Assembly (NCBI RefSeq): GCF_000260115.1
Contig: NZ_JH651379.1
Coordinates: forward strand, 3,374,240-3,438,239
Reading direction: 5' to 3'
Origin: Galbibacter orientalis DSM 19592
GTDB taxonomy: Bacteria; Bacteroidota; Bacteroidia; Flavobacteriales; Flavobacteriaceae
Length of the DNA stretch: 64,000 nucleotides
The notes under the pieces were generated by a model. It was not told where the DNA came from. It saw only the letters and a program-made list of their open reading frames with translations, and made no database searches. The position numbers and the translations under genes were made by a program. Of this stretch, positions 57,475 to 64,000 are shown piece after piece; within the stretch, counting starts at the first letter, position 1; each line of letters opens with the position of its first letter.

Positions 57475-57918
57475 ATGAGAAGTATTTTTATTTTATGTAT
57501 CCTCGTTATTAGTTTTTCTTGTAGAGAACAAGCAAGTCCTAATTTTGATTGGCTTCTCGGTAATTGGGAACGCGTTAATGAAGAAGAAGGGAAAGTAACT
57601 TACGAGTTTTGGAAGAAAATTACTGATAAAGAATATAAAGGTCTTAGCTTTACGCTGAAAAGTAATGACACTATTTTTAAAGAAAACATGCAATTATTAA
57701 AGATTGATGGAAAGTGGAATTTGCATGTATTGGCACCTAAAGAACCACATCCTACAGTTTTTAAAGTAACAACAATGGAGGGAAATAGTTTTATTGCTGA
57801 AAATAAAGAAATTGAATTTCCTACAAAAATAGCCTATAAACAAATGGATACTTCTTTAAATGCAGCAGTATCAAATAAGGAAATGAAAATTTCTTTTGAA
57901 TTTAAAAAAATTGAATAA
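57475..57918 (+). CDS. DUF6265-like lipoprotein
   Basis: The ATG at 57475 starts the lipoprotein signal MRSIFILCILVISFSCREQA (Cys in FSC). About 147 residues. FDWLLGNWERVNEEEGKVTY and later beta strands suggest a lipocalin-like barrel as annotated for DUF6265. Function unknown. It sits 31 bp after the membrane protein and 1 bp before the NYN gene start. Confidence 0.65.
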   Translation: MRSIFILCILVISFSCREQASPNFDWLLGNWERVNEEEGKVTYEFWKKITDKEYKGLSFTLKSNDTIFKENMQLLKIDGKWNLHVLAPKEPHPTVFKVTTMEGNSFIAENKEIEFPTKIAYKQMDTSLNAAVSNKEMKISFEFKKIE

Positions 57919-57919
57919 A

Positions 57920-58693
57920 ATGATGAATTCTAAGTTGCCAGAAACCAAATTTAATATAGCAGTTTTAATAGATGGAGATAATGCGCAACCTAAACTGATT
58001 AAAGAGATAATAGAAGAGGTTTCTAAATATGGAAAAGCAACTATTAGAAGAATTTATGGCGACTGGACATCGCAACAAATGAATAGTTGGAAGTCAATTA
58101 TCAATCAGCATTCTATTAGTCCGATTCAAAAATTTTCTTATACTACAGGGAAGAATTCCACAGACAGCTCTTTAATTATTGATGCTATGGATATTCTCCA
58201 TGGTAAAAATATAGAAGGATTTTGTATTGTTTCGAGCGATAGCGATTATACGGGACTTGCAAAAAGGATTCGAGAAGAAGGACTTTTTGTAATGGGAATA
58301 GGAGAGAAGAAAACTCCAGAAGCATTTGTAAAATCGTGTGAGGTCTTTACTTTTACCGAAAATTTGGTTACTAAAGAACCTGAAAAACCCAAGGAAAAAC
58401 CAAAAGCAGAAACTATAGCTACCAGTGGGAAGTCAAAATCCTCTAATACCTCCGCAAAACTTTCAAAAGAGGATTTAGCTACTATTAATAAGGCTTTTGA
58501 GATTTCTTTAAATGAAGAAGAAGAAGCTCATATCTCCAAACTAGGTGCTAATATCAGAAAAATTGACCCTAGTTTTGATCCTAGAAGTTACGGCTTTAAA
58601 AGTTTGACAAAATTGTTTGAAAATCTCGATAAATACGAAGTCCTAAAGAATGAAGTAGGAGGGTTGAATCATCCTTTAATAAAGGCTAAGTAA
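57920..58693 (+). CDS. NYN-domain nuclease-like protein with OST-HTH/LOTUS domain
   Basis: 257 residues from the ATG at 57920 (a second ATG at 57923 is equivalent). An N-terminal NYN (PIN-like) domain has acidic residues in IAVLIDGDNAQPKLI, STDSSLIIDAMDIL and CIVSSDSDYTGLAKRIREEG, the set that coordinates metal in ribonucleases of this fold. A Lys/Pro/Ser-rich linker (about 155-185) leads to a C-terminal OST-HTH/LOTUS domain (HISKLGANIRKIDPSFDPRS, YGFKSLTKLFENL) that binds RNA. Probably a cytoplasmic RNA-processing or decay factor; targets unknown. Confidence 0.87.
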   Translation: MMNSKLPETKFNIAVLIDGDNAQPKLIKEIIEEVSKYGKATIRRIYGDWTSQQMNSWKSIINQHSISPIQKFSYTTGKNSTDSSLIIDAMDILHGKNIEGFCIVSSDSDYTGLAKRIREEGLFVMGIGEKKTPEAFVKSCEVFTFTENLVTKEPEKPKEKPKAETIATSGKSKSSNTSAKLSKEDLATINKAFEISLNEEEEAHISKLGANIRKIDPSFDPRSYGFKSLTKLFENLDKYEVLKNEVGGLNHPLIKAK

Positions 58694-58713
58694 GATTTTC
58701 TTGCTTAGTTTTA
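58686..58713 (+). terminator. Possible terminator overlapping the NYN gene stop
   Basis: CTAAGTAAG and CTTGCTTAG pair at 8 of 9 positions and are followed by TTTTAATT; the stem includes the stop codon. Confidence 0.45.
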
Positions 58714-58802
58714 ATTAACTGTAAATCAGTATTATAAAATTATCTTTCGTTAATGTCCGAATATAAATACAAGACCGCTTCGCTGTAAGAAAAAAGATAA
58801 AA

Positions 58803-59636
58803 GACTAAAGCATCGCAGTCATGTCGACCAGCGGGAGACATCTCATTACGGCAAATGCTTTGAGTTAAACAGGGATGTGATTTCTCCTTTCAGTCGAAAT
58901 GACTAAAGCATCGCAGTCATGTCGACCAACGAGAGACATCTCATTACGGCAAATGCTTTGAGTTAAGCAGGGATGTGATTTCTCCTTTCAGTCGAAATGA
59001 CTAAAGCATCACAGTCATGTCGACCAACGAGAGACATCTCATTACGGCAAATGCTTTGAGTTAAACAGGGATGTGATTTTTCCTTTCAGTCGAAATGACT
59101 AAAGCATCGCAGTCATGTCGAACGGCGGGAGACATCTCATTACGGCAAATGCTTTGAGTTAAACAGGGATGTGATTTCTCCTTTCAGTCGAAATGACTAA
59201 AGCATCGCAGTCATGTCGAACGGCGGGAGACATCTCATTACGGCAAATGCTTTGAGTTAAACAGGGATGTGATTTCTCCTTTCAGTCGAAATGACTAAAG
59301 CATCGCAGTCATGTCGACCAGCGGGAGACATCTCGTTACGGCAAATGCTTTGAGTTAAACAGGGATGTGATTTCTCCTTTCAGTCGAAATGACTAAAGCA
59401 TCGCAGTCATGTCGACCAGCGGGAGACAACTCATTACGGCAAATGCTTTGAGTTAAACAGGGATGTGATTTCTCTTTTCAGGCGAAATGACTAAAGCATC
59501 ACAGTCATGTCGACCAACGAGAGACATCTCATTACGGCAAATGCTTTGAGTTAAACAGGGATGTGATTTCTCCTTTCAGTCGAAATGACTAAAGCATCGC
59601 AGTCATATCGACCAACGAGAGATATCTCATTACCGC
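58803..59636. repeat. 98-bp tandem repeat array (about 8.5 units)
   Basis: The landmark GACTAAAG recurs at 58803, 58901, 58999, 59097, 59195, 59293, 59391, 59489 and 59587, exactly 98 bp apart, with few substitutions. The ninth unit is cut at the mutS2 stop codon. Each unit contains two inverted, diverged halves: GTCATGTCGACCAGCGGGAG continuing to ACATCTCAT, and on the other strand GTCATTTCGACTGAAAGGAG continuing to AAATCACAT (21 of 29 identical). AAAGCAT/ATGCTTT is another internal inverted pair. No coding potential. Confidence 0.95.
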
Positions 59637-61814
59637 TTAACCTTTTTTCTTTACAGCCTCTACCAATTCTAACTTATCTAAATCGGAACTTGTGGTAAAC
59701 ATCCCGTAATTTACTAGCGCTTTTCCTTTTTCAATCTTATCGAGGGTTCCAACAGATTTGCTCCCTATCAAACGTACTCGATCTCCTAGTTTTAAAATAT
59801 GCTTCGGTTTTTCTGGAACTTTAGCTTTCTCTATTTTCTCTATTTTTTTCTTCTCCCTAATAACTTTTACCTCTTTTTGAACTTCTGCTTCAACCGCCTT
59901 TTTCTTGGCACGTTCTTCTTTCTTTTTAGCAGCCGATTCTCTTTTGCGTTTGGAGTTTTCTGTCTCTACAATTCTAAGAAATTCTGATACAAGCGGACGC
60001 TTTTTTTTATTTATAAAATAGCTTTCAGCAATATCATTTATTTTATTTCCTAGGTAAATCATACGCTGGTTATGGTCGTATAACTGCTGATAATTCTCAA
60101 GCTTGGCTTTTATTTTTACATTTAATTCTTCCAATCTTTTAGCTTCATCACGCGCCTTATCTTCTTCTTCTTTTAAATTGGTAGATGTTTTTTCCATTTT
60201 GCTCCGTTGCTTTTGTAGTTTAGCAATGGTAGCATCAAAACGTACTTTTCCGCGCTCAATCTTCTTTTTAGCACGATTAATTAAGCTATATGGAATTCCA
60301 TTTTTCTGAGCTACTTCAAAAGTAAAAGAGCTTCCTGCTTCCCCTAAAACTAATTTAAAAACTGGCTCTAACGTACGGTTGTCAAAACGCATATTGGCAT
60401 TAGTAGCATGGGGTAAATCGTTGGCAAGCATTTTTAAATTAGCATAGTGAGTAGTAATAATTCCAAAGGCTTCTCTTTCATAGAACACCTCTAAAAATGT
60501 TTCCGCCAAAGCGCCTCCAAGCTCAGGATCACTTCCTGTTCCAAACTCATCTATTAAAAATAAGGTCTCCCGATTACATTTTCGCAAGAAATAATTCATG
60601 TTTTTTAATCGGTAGCTATAGGTACTTAAATGGTTTTCTATGGATTGATTATCGCCAATATCGGTTAGAACATTGTCGAACAAACACATTTCACTCCGTT
60701 CATGTACAGGTACTAAAAGTCCACTTTGGAGCATAACCTGTAATAAACCAACGGTTTTAAGCGTAATACTTTTCCCACCTGCATTCGGTCCAGAAATAAC
60801 AATAATTCGGTTTTCCTGATGCAGTTCTATAGTTTGCGGATATGTTTTTTCTCGCTTAGCTTTATTGGTTAAATAGAGAAGTGGGTGGTAAGCGTCTATA
60901 ATGTTAAATTGCCTTCCTTCTGTAATTTTAGGTAAAAGCGCATTCATCTTGTCTGCATACTTTGCTTTTGCAGCAACTACATCAATACGTGTTAAAAATG
61001 TTTGATAATCTATTAATAAGTCTCTATAATCTCGGATGAAATTGGTAAGAAATTTTAATATTTTCTGAACTTCTTCCTTTTCTTCATACTCCAAATTATT
61101 AAGTTCTCGGTTATAGTGGCGCGTAGCTTCTGGCTCAATATAAACAATACTTCCTGTTTTGGAATTTCCCATAATAGCGCCTTTTACACGCTTTCGATAC
61201 ATAGCTTTTACAGCAAGTACACGACGGTTATCAATTACCGTTTCTCTAATGTCGTCTAATAAACCTGCCGAAGCATAACTACTCAGCGCACCAGCAAAAC
61301 TTTGATTGATTTTACCACGAACTAAATTCATATCCTTACGAATATTGAATAGCGAAGGAGAAGCATCATCTTTTATTTCTCCAAAACGATCTATTACCTG
61401 TTCTATTTGTTGCTGAATTTCTTTTGTAAATTCAATCTCCTGCGCAAGTAGATGAAGCGTAGGATAATACTCATGAAATTTTTTATAAAAGAGAATATGA
61501 TTATTTACTGTTACAGAAATAGAAGCAATCTTTTTGAATCCTTCAACTTCAATAACCGTATTTTCAATTTTTAATAGCTGAATCTCTTTAGAAATAGCAT
61601 CAAAATAATGAGGTGGGATGCTATTATTATTTTCAAAAGAAGCCAGGTATTCATTCGTTAAATGCAAAGAAGTAAAAAGTTCCTCTTTTTTTCGAAATGG
61701 TTTTATTTGTAAAGCACTTTCTTTTCCTAGTTCGGTATTACAGATTTCGGAAACCTGTGTAAGGACTTTAGAAAATTCAAGGTCTTGTAATGTTTTATCG
61801 TGTATTTTATTCAT
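59637..61814 (-). CDS. mutS2: MutS2-family ATPase without Smr domain
   Basis: 725 residues. Walker A is SGPNAGGKSITLKTVG (342-349), Walker B TLFLIDEFGTGSD (Asp422/Glu423), with the signature helix region LSTYSYRLKNMNYFLRKC and THYANLKMLA. MutS2 proteins suppress recombination and rescue collided ribosomes. The C-terminus after the coiled coil (about 520-620) and a very basic Lys/Glu/Arg stretch (about 615-665) ends in a KOW/SH3-like segment (LGDRVRLIGSKSVGTLDKIE) and lacks the Smr endonuclease domain. It stops directly at the 98-bp array. Confidence 0.9.
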   Translation of the reverse strand: MNKIHDKTLQDLEFSKVLTQVSEICNTELGKESALQIKPFRKKEELFTSLHLTNEYLASFENNNSIPPHYFDAISKEIQLLKIENTVIEVEGFKKIASISVTVNNHILFYKKFHEYYPTLHLLAQEIEFTKEIQQQIEQVIDRFGEIKDDASPSLFNIRKDMNLVRGKINQSFAGALSSYASAGLLDDIRETVIDNRRVLAVKAMYRKRVKGAIMGNSKTGSIVYIEPEATRHYNRELNNLEYEEKEEVQKILKFLTNFIRDYRDLLIDYQTFLTRIDVVAAKAKYADKMNALLPKITEGRQFNIIDAYHPLLYLTNKAKREKTYPQTIELHQENRIIVISGPNAGGKSITLKTVGLLQVMLQSGLLVPVHERSEMCLFDNVLTDIGDNQSIENHLSTYSYRLKNMNYFLRKCNRETLFLIDEFGTGSDPELGGALAETFLEVFYEREAFGIITTHYANLKMLANDLPHATNANMRFDNRTLEPVFKLVLGEAGSSFTFEVAQKNGIPYSLINRAKKKIERGKVRFDATIAKLQKQRSKMEKTSTNLKEEEDKARDEAKRLEELNVKIKAKLENYQQLYDHNQRMIYLGNKINDIAESYFINKKKRPLVSEFLRIVETENSKRKRESAAKKKEERAKKKAVEAEVQKEVKVIREKKKIEKIEKAKVPEKPKHILKLGDRVRLIGSKSVGTLDKIEKGKALVNYGMFTTSSDLDKLELVEAVKKKG

Positions 61815-61845
61815 ATAAATTAGATCCGAATGCTTTGGATTCTTG

Positions 61846-61853
61846 CAAATTTA
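61846..61853 (-). promoter_or_regulatory. Candidate -7 box for mutS2
   Basis: TAAATTTG on the minus strand, about 32 bp before the mutS2 ATG, matches TAnnTTTG exactly. No clear -33 element. Confidence 0.35.
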
Positions 61854-61993
61854 CATACTAATTTGGATTTATAGTTACTCGTATAAGAGTTTTAAAAACT
61901 AGCTCCTTTATTTTAAATTACTAAATGAAAATAGTATAATTTTCTATTTATAGAATCCTAAACTTTTATATTTACCATTCTAAATTATTAATA

Positions 61994-62659
61994 ATGAATA
62001 TTGCTATTGAATCTAGTTGGAAAACGGTTTTACATAATGAGTTTGAGAAGGAGTACTTTAAAGAATTAACTTCTTATGTAAAAGAAGAATATGCTCACCA
62101 CACTTGTTTTCCTCCAGAAAATGAAATATTCAATGCTTTTAGTTACTGTCCATTTGATGATGTAAAGGTTGTTATTATTGGTCAAGATCCATATCATGGG
62201 GTTGATCAAGCAAATGGCTTGTGCTTTTCTGTTAAGGAGGGGATTAAACATCCACCCTCCCTAGTAAATATTTTTAAAGAACTACAAACCGATGTAGGTA
62301 AAGAATACCCAGACAGTGGTAATTTAGAAGCTTGGGCAAAGCAAGGGGTACTTCTTTTAAATGCTACCTTAACTGTTAGAGCCCACGAAGCTGGAAGTCA
62401 CCAAAAAAAGGGCTGGGAAACTTTTACAGATGTGGTTATTAAAACTATTTCTGATAAAAAAGAAAACGTTGTTTTTTTACTTTGGGGAGGCTATGCCAAA
62501 AGAAAAGTAAAATTAATAGACACCAACAAACATGATATATTAACTTCTGGACACCCATCTCCACTTAGTGCAAATAGAGGATTTTGGTTTGGAAATAATC
62601 ATTTTAGTAAGTGTAATGAGATTTTACTAAAAAACAATAAAGAGCCTATACTTTGGTAA
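61994..62659 (+). CDS. ung: Uracil-DNA glycosylase
   Basis: 221 residues, family 1 UDG. Excises uracil from DNA. The water-activating motif IIGQDPYHGVDQANGLCFSV contains Asp65, LLLNATLTVRAHEAGSHQ is the second motif, and the minor-groove loop HPSPLSANRGFWF carries the catalytic His. Divergent from mutS2; its 3' end overlaps the convergent next gene by 14 bp. Confidence 0.97.
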   Translation: MNIAIESSWKTVLHNEFEKEYFKELTSYVKEEYAHHTCFPPENEIFNAFSYCPFDDVKVVIIGQDPYHGVDQANGLCFSVKEGIKHPPSLVNIFKELQTDVGKEYPDSGNLEAWAKQGVLLLNATLTVRAHEAGSHQKKGWETFTDVVIKTISDKKENVVFLLWGGYAKRKVKLIDTNKHDILTSGHPSPLSANRGFWFGNNHFSKCNEILLKNNKEPILW

Positions 62660-63497
62660 CAATTTTAGAATAAGGTAGTGTTTTTTCAATAATTGCCAAT
62701 CTTTCTAGTTGCTCTTGAATGTTTTTAACCATAATAGGAGTGATGTTTTCCTGACTCCATCGGGTAATAGAAAGCCACTCTTGGATGTCTTCAACTTTTT
62801 GTTCATATCTATTAGCTAACATTCTGTCAATACTTGGAATGTCTTTAAAATCTTCTGTATAAGTATTAATAACTTCAAGAATATGATTTACTAGAGAAGG
62901 ACTTTTTTCCAGCAACTTATCTGTAACCGCAATTACAAAGCAAGGCCATGGAGTAGGGCAGTCGTCAACTCTACGGAAAATGCCTTTATCTACCAAAGGT
63001 TTTGTTGTAAAGTGCTCCCACATAAAATAATCGGCAGTACCATTGTTTAAGGCTTCAATAGCGCCATCTACATTGTTTACAACCTCAAATTCTAGATTTT
63101 TATAACTCCAACCATTATTATTGGCATTTACAACAGCCATTAAATGACTTCCGCTTCCGTATCTAGAAATAGCAGCCTTTTTATCTTTTAAATCAGCTAC
63201 TTTTTTATTAGATGAATTAGCGGCAACATGAATTCCCCAATATAAAGGCGATTGTACAAAAACCTGAACTATCTTTGAAGGATTTCCTGCAACAATATCT
63301 TTAACAATTCCTTCAGTAAGAATAATAGCAATATCGGTTTCACCGTCGCGAAGCATAGTACACATTCTTCCAGTACCTTCAGGAACTTCTGTCCACTCTA
63401 AATCGATTCCTCGGTTTTCGAATGCACCGTCTTCTATAGCTAAATGCCAAGGTAAATTGAAATGCTCAGGAACACCAGCAATTTTAATTTTCTTCAT
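62646..63497 (-). CDS. Periplasmic-binding-protein fold (SsuA/NMT1-like) without signal peptide
   Basis: 283 residues. MKKIKIAGVPEHFNLPWHLA, GIDLEWTEVPEGTGRMCTML, DIAIILTEGIV, KKAAISRYGSGSHLM and NGTADYFMWEHFTTKPLVD follow the type 2 periplasmic binding fold used by sulfonate/taurine/NMT1 receptors. Yet the protein starts straight at the first beta strand, with no signal peptide or lipobox, so it should be cytoplasmic. No ABC permease or ATPase lies beside it. It may be a cytosolic ligand-binding or enzymatic homologue; the ligand is unknown. Confidence 0.8.
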   Translation of the reverse strand: MKKIKIAGVPEHFNLPWHLAIEDGAFENRGIDLEWTEVPEGTGRMCTMLRDGETDIAIILTEGIVKDIVAGNPSKIVQVFVQSPLYWGIHVAANSSNKKVADLKDKKAAISRYGSGSHLMAVVNANNNGWSYKNLEFEVVNNVDGAIEALNNGTADYFMWEHFTTKPLVDKGIFRRVDDCPTPWPCFVIAVTDKLLEKSPSLVNHILEVINTYTEDFKDIPSIDRMLANRYEQKVEDIQEWLSITRWSQENITPIMVKNIQEQLERLAIIEKTLPYSKIVTKV

Positions 63498-63564
63498 CTT
63501 TATACAGCTTTTATGTAGGGGGTTTTTAGCAATTTTATCTTAGGTCAAAGCTAAATAAAAGAGT

Positions 63565-64000
63565 TTAAATGTGCGTAATTTTTTCTAGTGTATATTGAAT
63601 AAGTTTTTCGGTAGCTTTTAGTGGATCTTTAGAAAAATTTTTGTTAGGTCGATTTGCAAGAATACAATTCATAGATACCGCTTTGTGTCCTAGTAATTTT
63701 GCCAAGCCATAAATTCCAGCGGTTTCCATTTCTAAATTAGTAATCTTTAGTCCGTTGTAATCAAAGGATGCTAATTTATCGTTTAATGAGGGATCTTGAA
63801 CTTCTAAACGTAATTTTCTAGATTGCGGACCATAAAATCCAACATTGGTTGCTGTAAATCCTAAATGTACATTTTCAGATAGTAATTTACTTGCTAAACT
63901 TTCATCATAAGAAACAACATAAGGCATTGATTTTTTCTGAAACCAATTGGTATGTTTTACTATTTTTTGCTGAATGTCTGTATATTGAATCTCTTCACTT
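63565..64000 (-). CDS. Nucleoside phosphorylase (partial, 5' end outside window)
   Basis: About 145 C-terminal residues are present; the frame stays open to the right edge. The motif LKITNLEMETAGIYGLAKLL holds the Glu-Met-Glu that binds the ribose in the uridine/purine phosphorylase (PNP_UDP) superfamily; HKAVSMNCILANRPNKNFS is also typical. Cleaves nucleosides with phosphate in salvage. The flavobacterial genes of this type are usually labelled uridine phosphorylase-like. It lies 67 bp upstream of the binding-protein-like gene on the same strand. Confidence 0.85.
   Translation of the reverse strand, partial: SEEIQYTDIQQKIVKHTNWFQKKSMPYVVSYDESLASKLLSENVHLGFTATNVGFYGPQSRKLRLEVQDPSLNDKLASFDYNGLKITNLEMETAGIYGLAKLLGHKAVSMNCILANRPNKNFSKDPLKATEKLIQYTLEKITHI

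Noticed and set aside
58803-59636. Possible CRISPR array
   Set aside because: The whole 98-bp unit is repeated, with no variable spacers and no cas genes nearby.

Overview
The window is AT-rich chromosomal DNA from a member of the Bacteroidota, most likely the family Flavobacteriaceae. The evidence is a type IX secretion/gliding-type adhesin followed by PorP/SprF and OmpA-like genes, a bacillithiol deacetylase of the BshB1 type, a LuxC-like reductase beside a 2[4Fe-4S] ferredoxin and serC/serA, many short lipoproteins, weak Shine-Dalgarno sites, and -7 boxes of the form TAnnTTTG. No plasmid or phage backbone is visible; accessory DNA is limited to two nested insertion sequences, one MITE-like element and several families of intergenic repeats.

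Layout. 1-5.7 kb: a three-gene RND efflux operon on the minus strand (outer membrane factor, adaptor, permease; the permease runs off the left edge). 5.8-7.2 kb: an aldehyde dehydrogenase. 7.2-15 kb: the branched-chain amino acid operon ilvD-ilvB-ilvN-ilvC-ilvA, preceded by two consecutive leader-peptide attenuators. 15-16.6 kb: a gapN-like dehydrogenase. 16.7-24.3 kb: small conserved proteins, a fasciclin protein, serA, serC, a LuxC-like reductase and a ferredoxin. 24.6-28.3 kb: bshB1, tRNA-His, and a repeat cluster carrying an IS982-family element that is itself interrupted by an IS3-family element. 28.3-36.2 kb: a CocE-type hydrolase, panB, an RluA-type pseudouridine synthase, lipoproteins and an M28 peptidase. 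36.4-50.2 kb: a giant repeat adhesin (about 15 PKD/Ig-like and 16 DUF11 repeats plus a C-terminal sorting domain), split by a frameshift, followed by its SprF-like and OmpA-like partners. 50.2-56.3 kb: an SDR enzyme, a two-component system beside PepSY-like and DUF2490-like envelope proteins, and NTF2-like and VOC proteins. 56.3-64 kb: small membrane and lipoproteins behind paired palindromes, a NYN-LOTUS protein, a 98-bp tandem repeat array, a MutS2 homologue without an Smr domain, ung, a signal-less periplasmic-binding-protein fold and a nucleoside phosphorylase that runs off the right edge.

The most striking item is the ilv leader (7231-7558). Two short Ile-rich open reading frames are each followed immediately by an 8-pair antiterminator arm and then by a strong intrinsic terminator, so RNA polymerase must pass two ribosome-controlled gates in series before reaching ilvD. 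Other items worth a second look are the adhesin frameshift, the IS-in-IS nesting with both target duplications readable, the TA-flanked MITE inserted into a probable terminator, the palindromic 98-bp minisatellite that abuts the mutS2 stop codon, and paired AAACGTTT palindromes spaced 21 bp apart.
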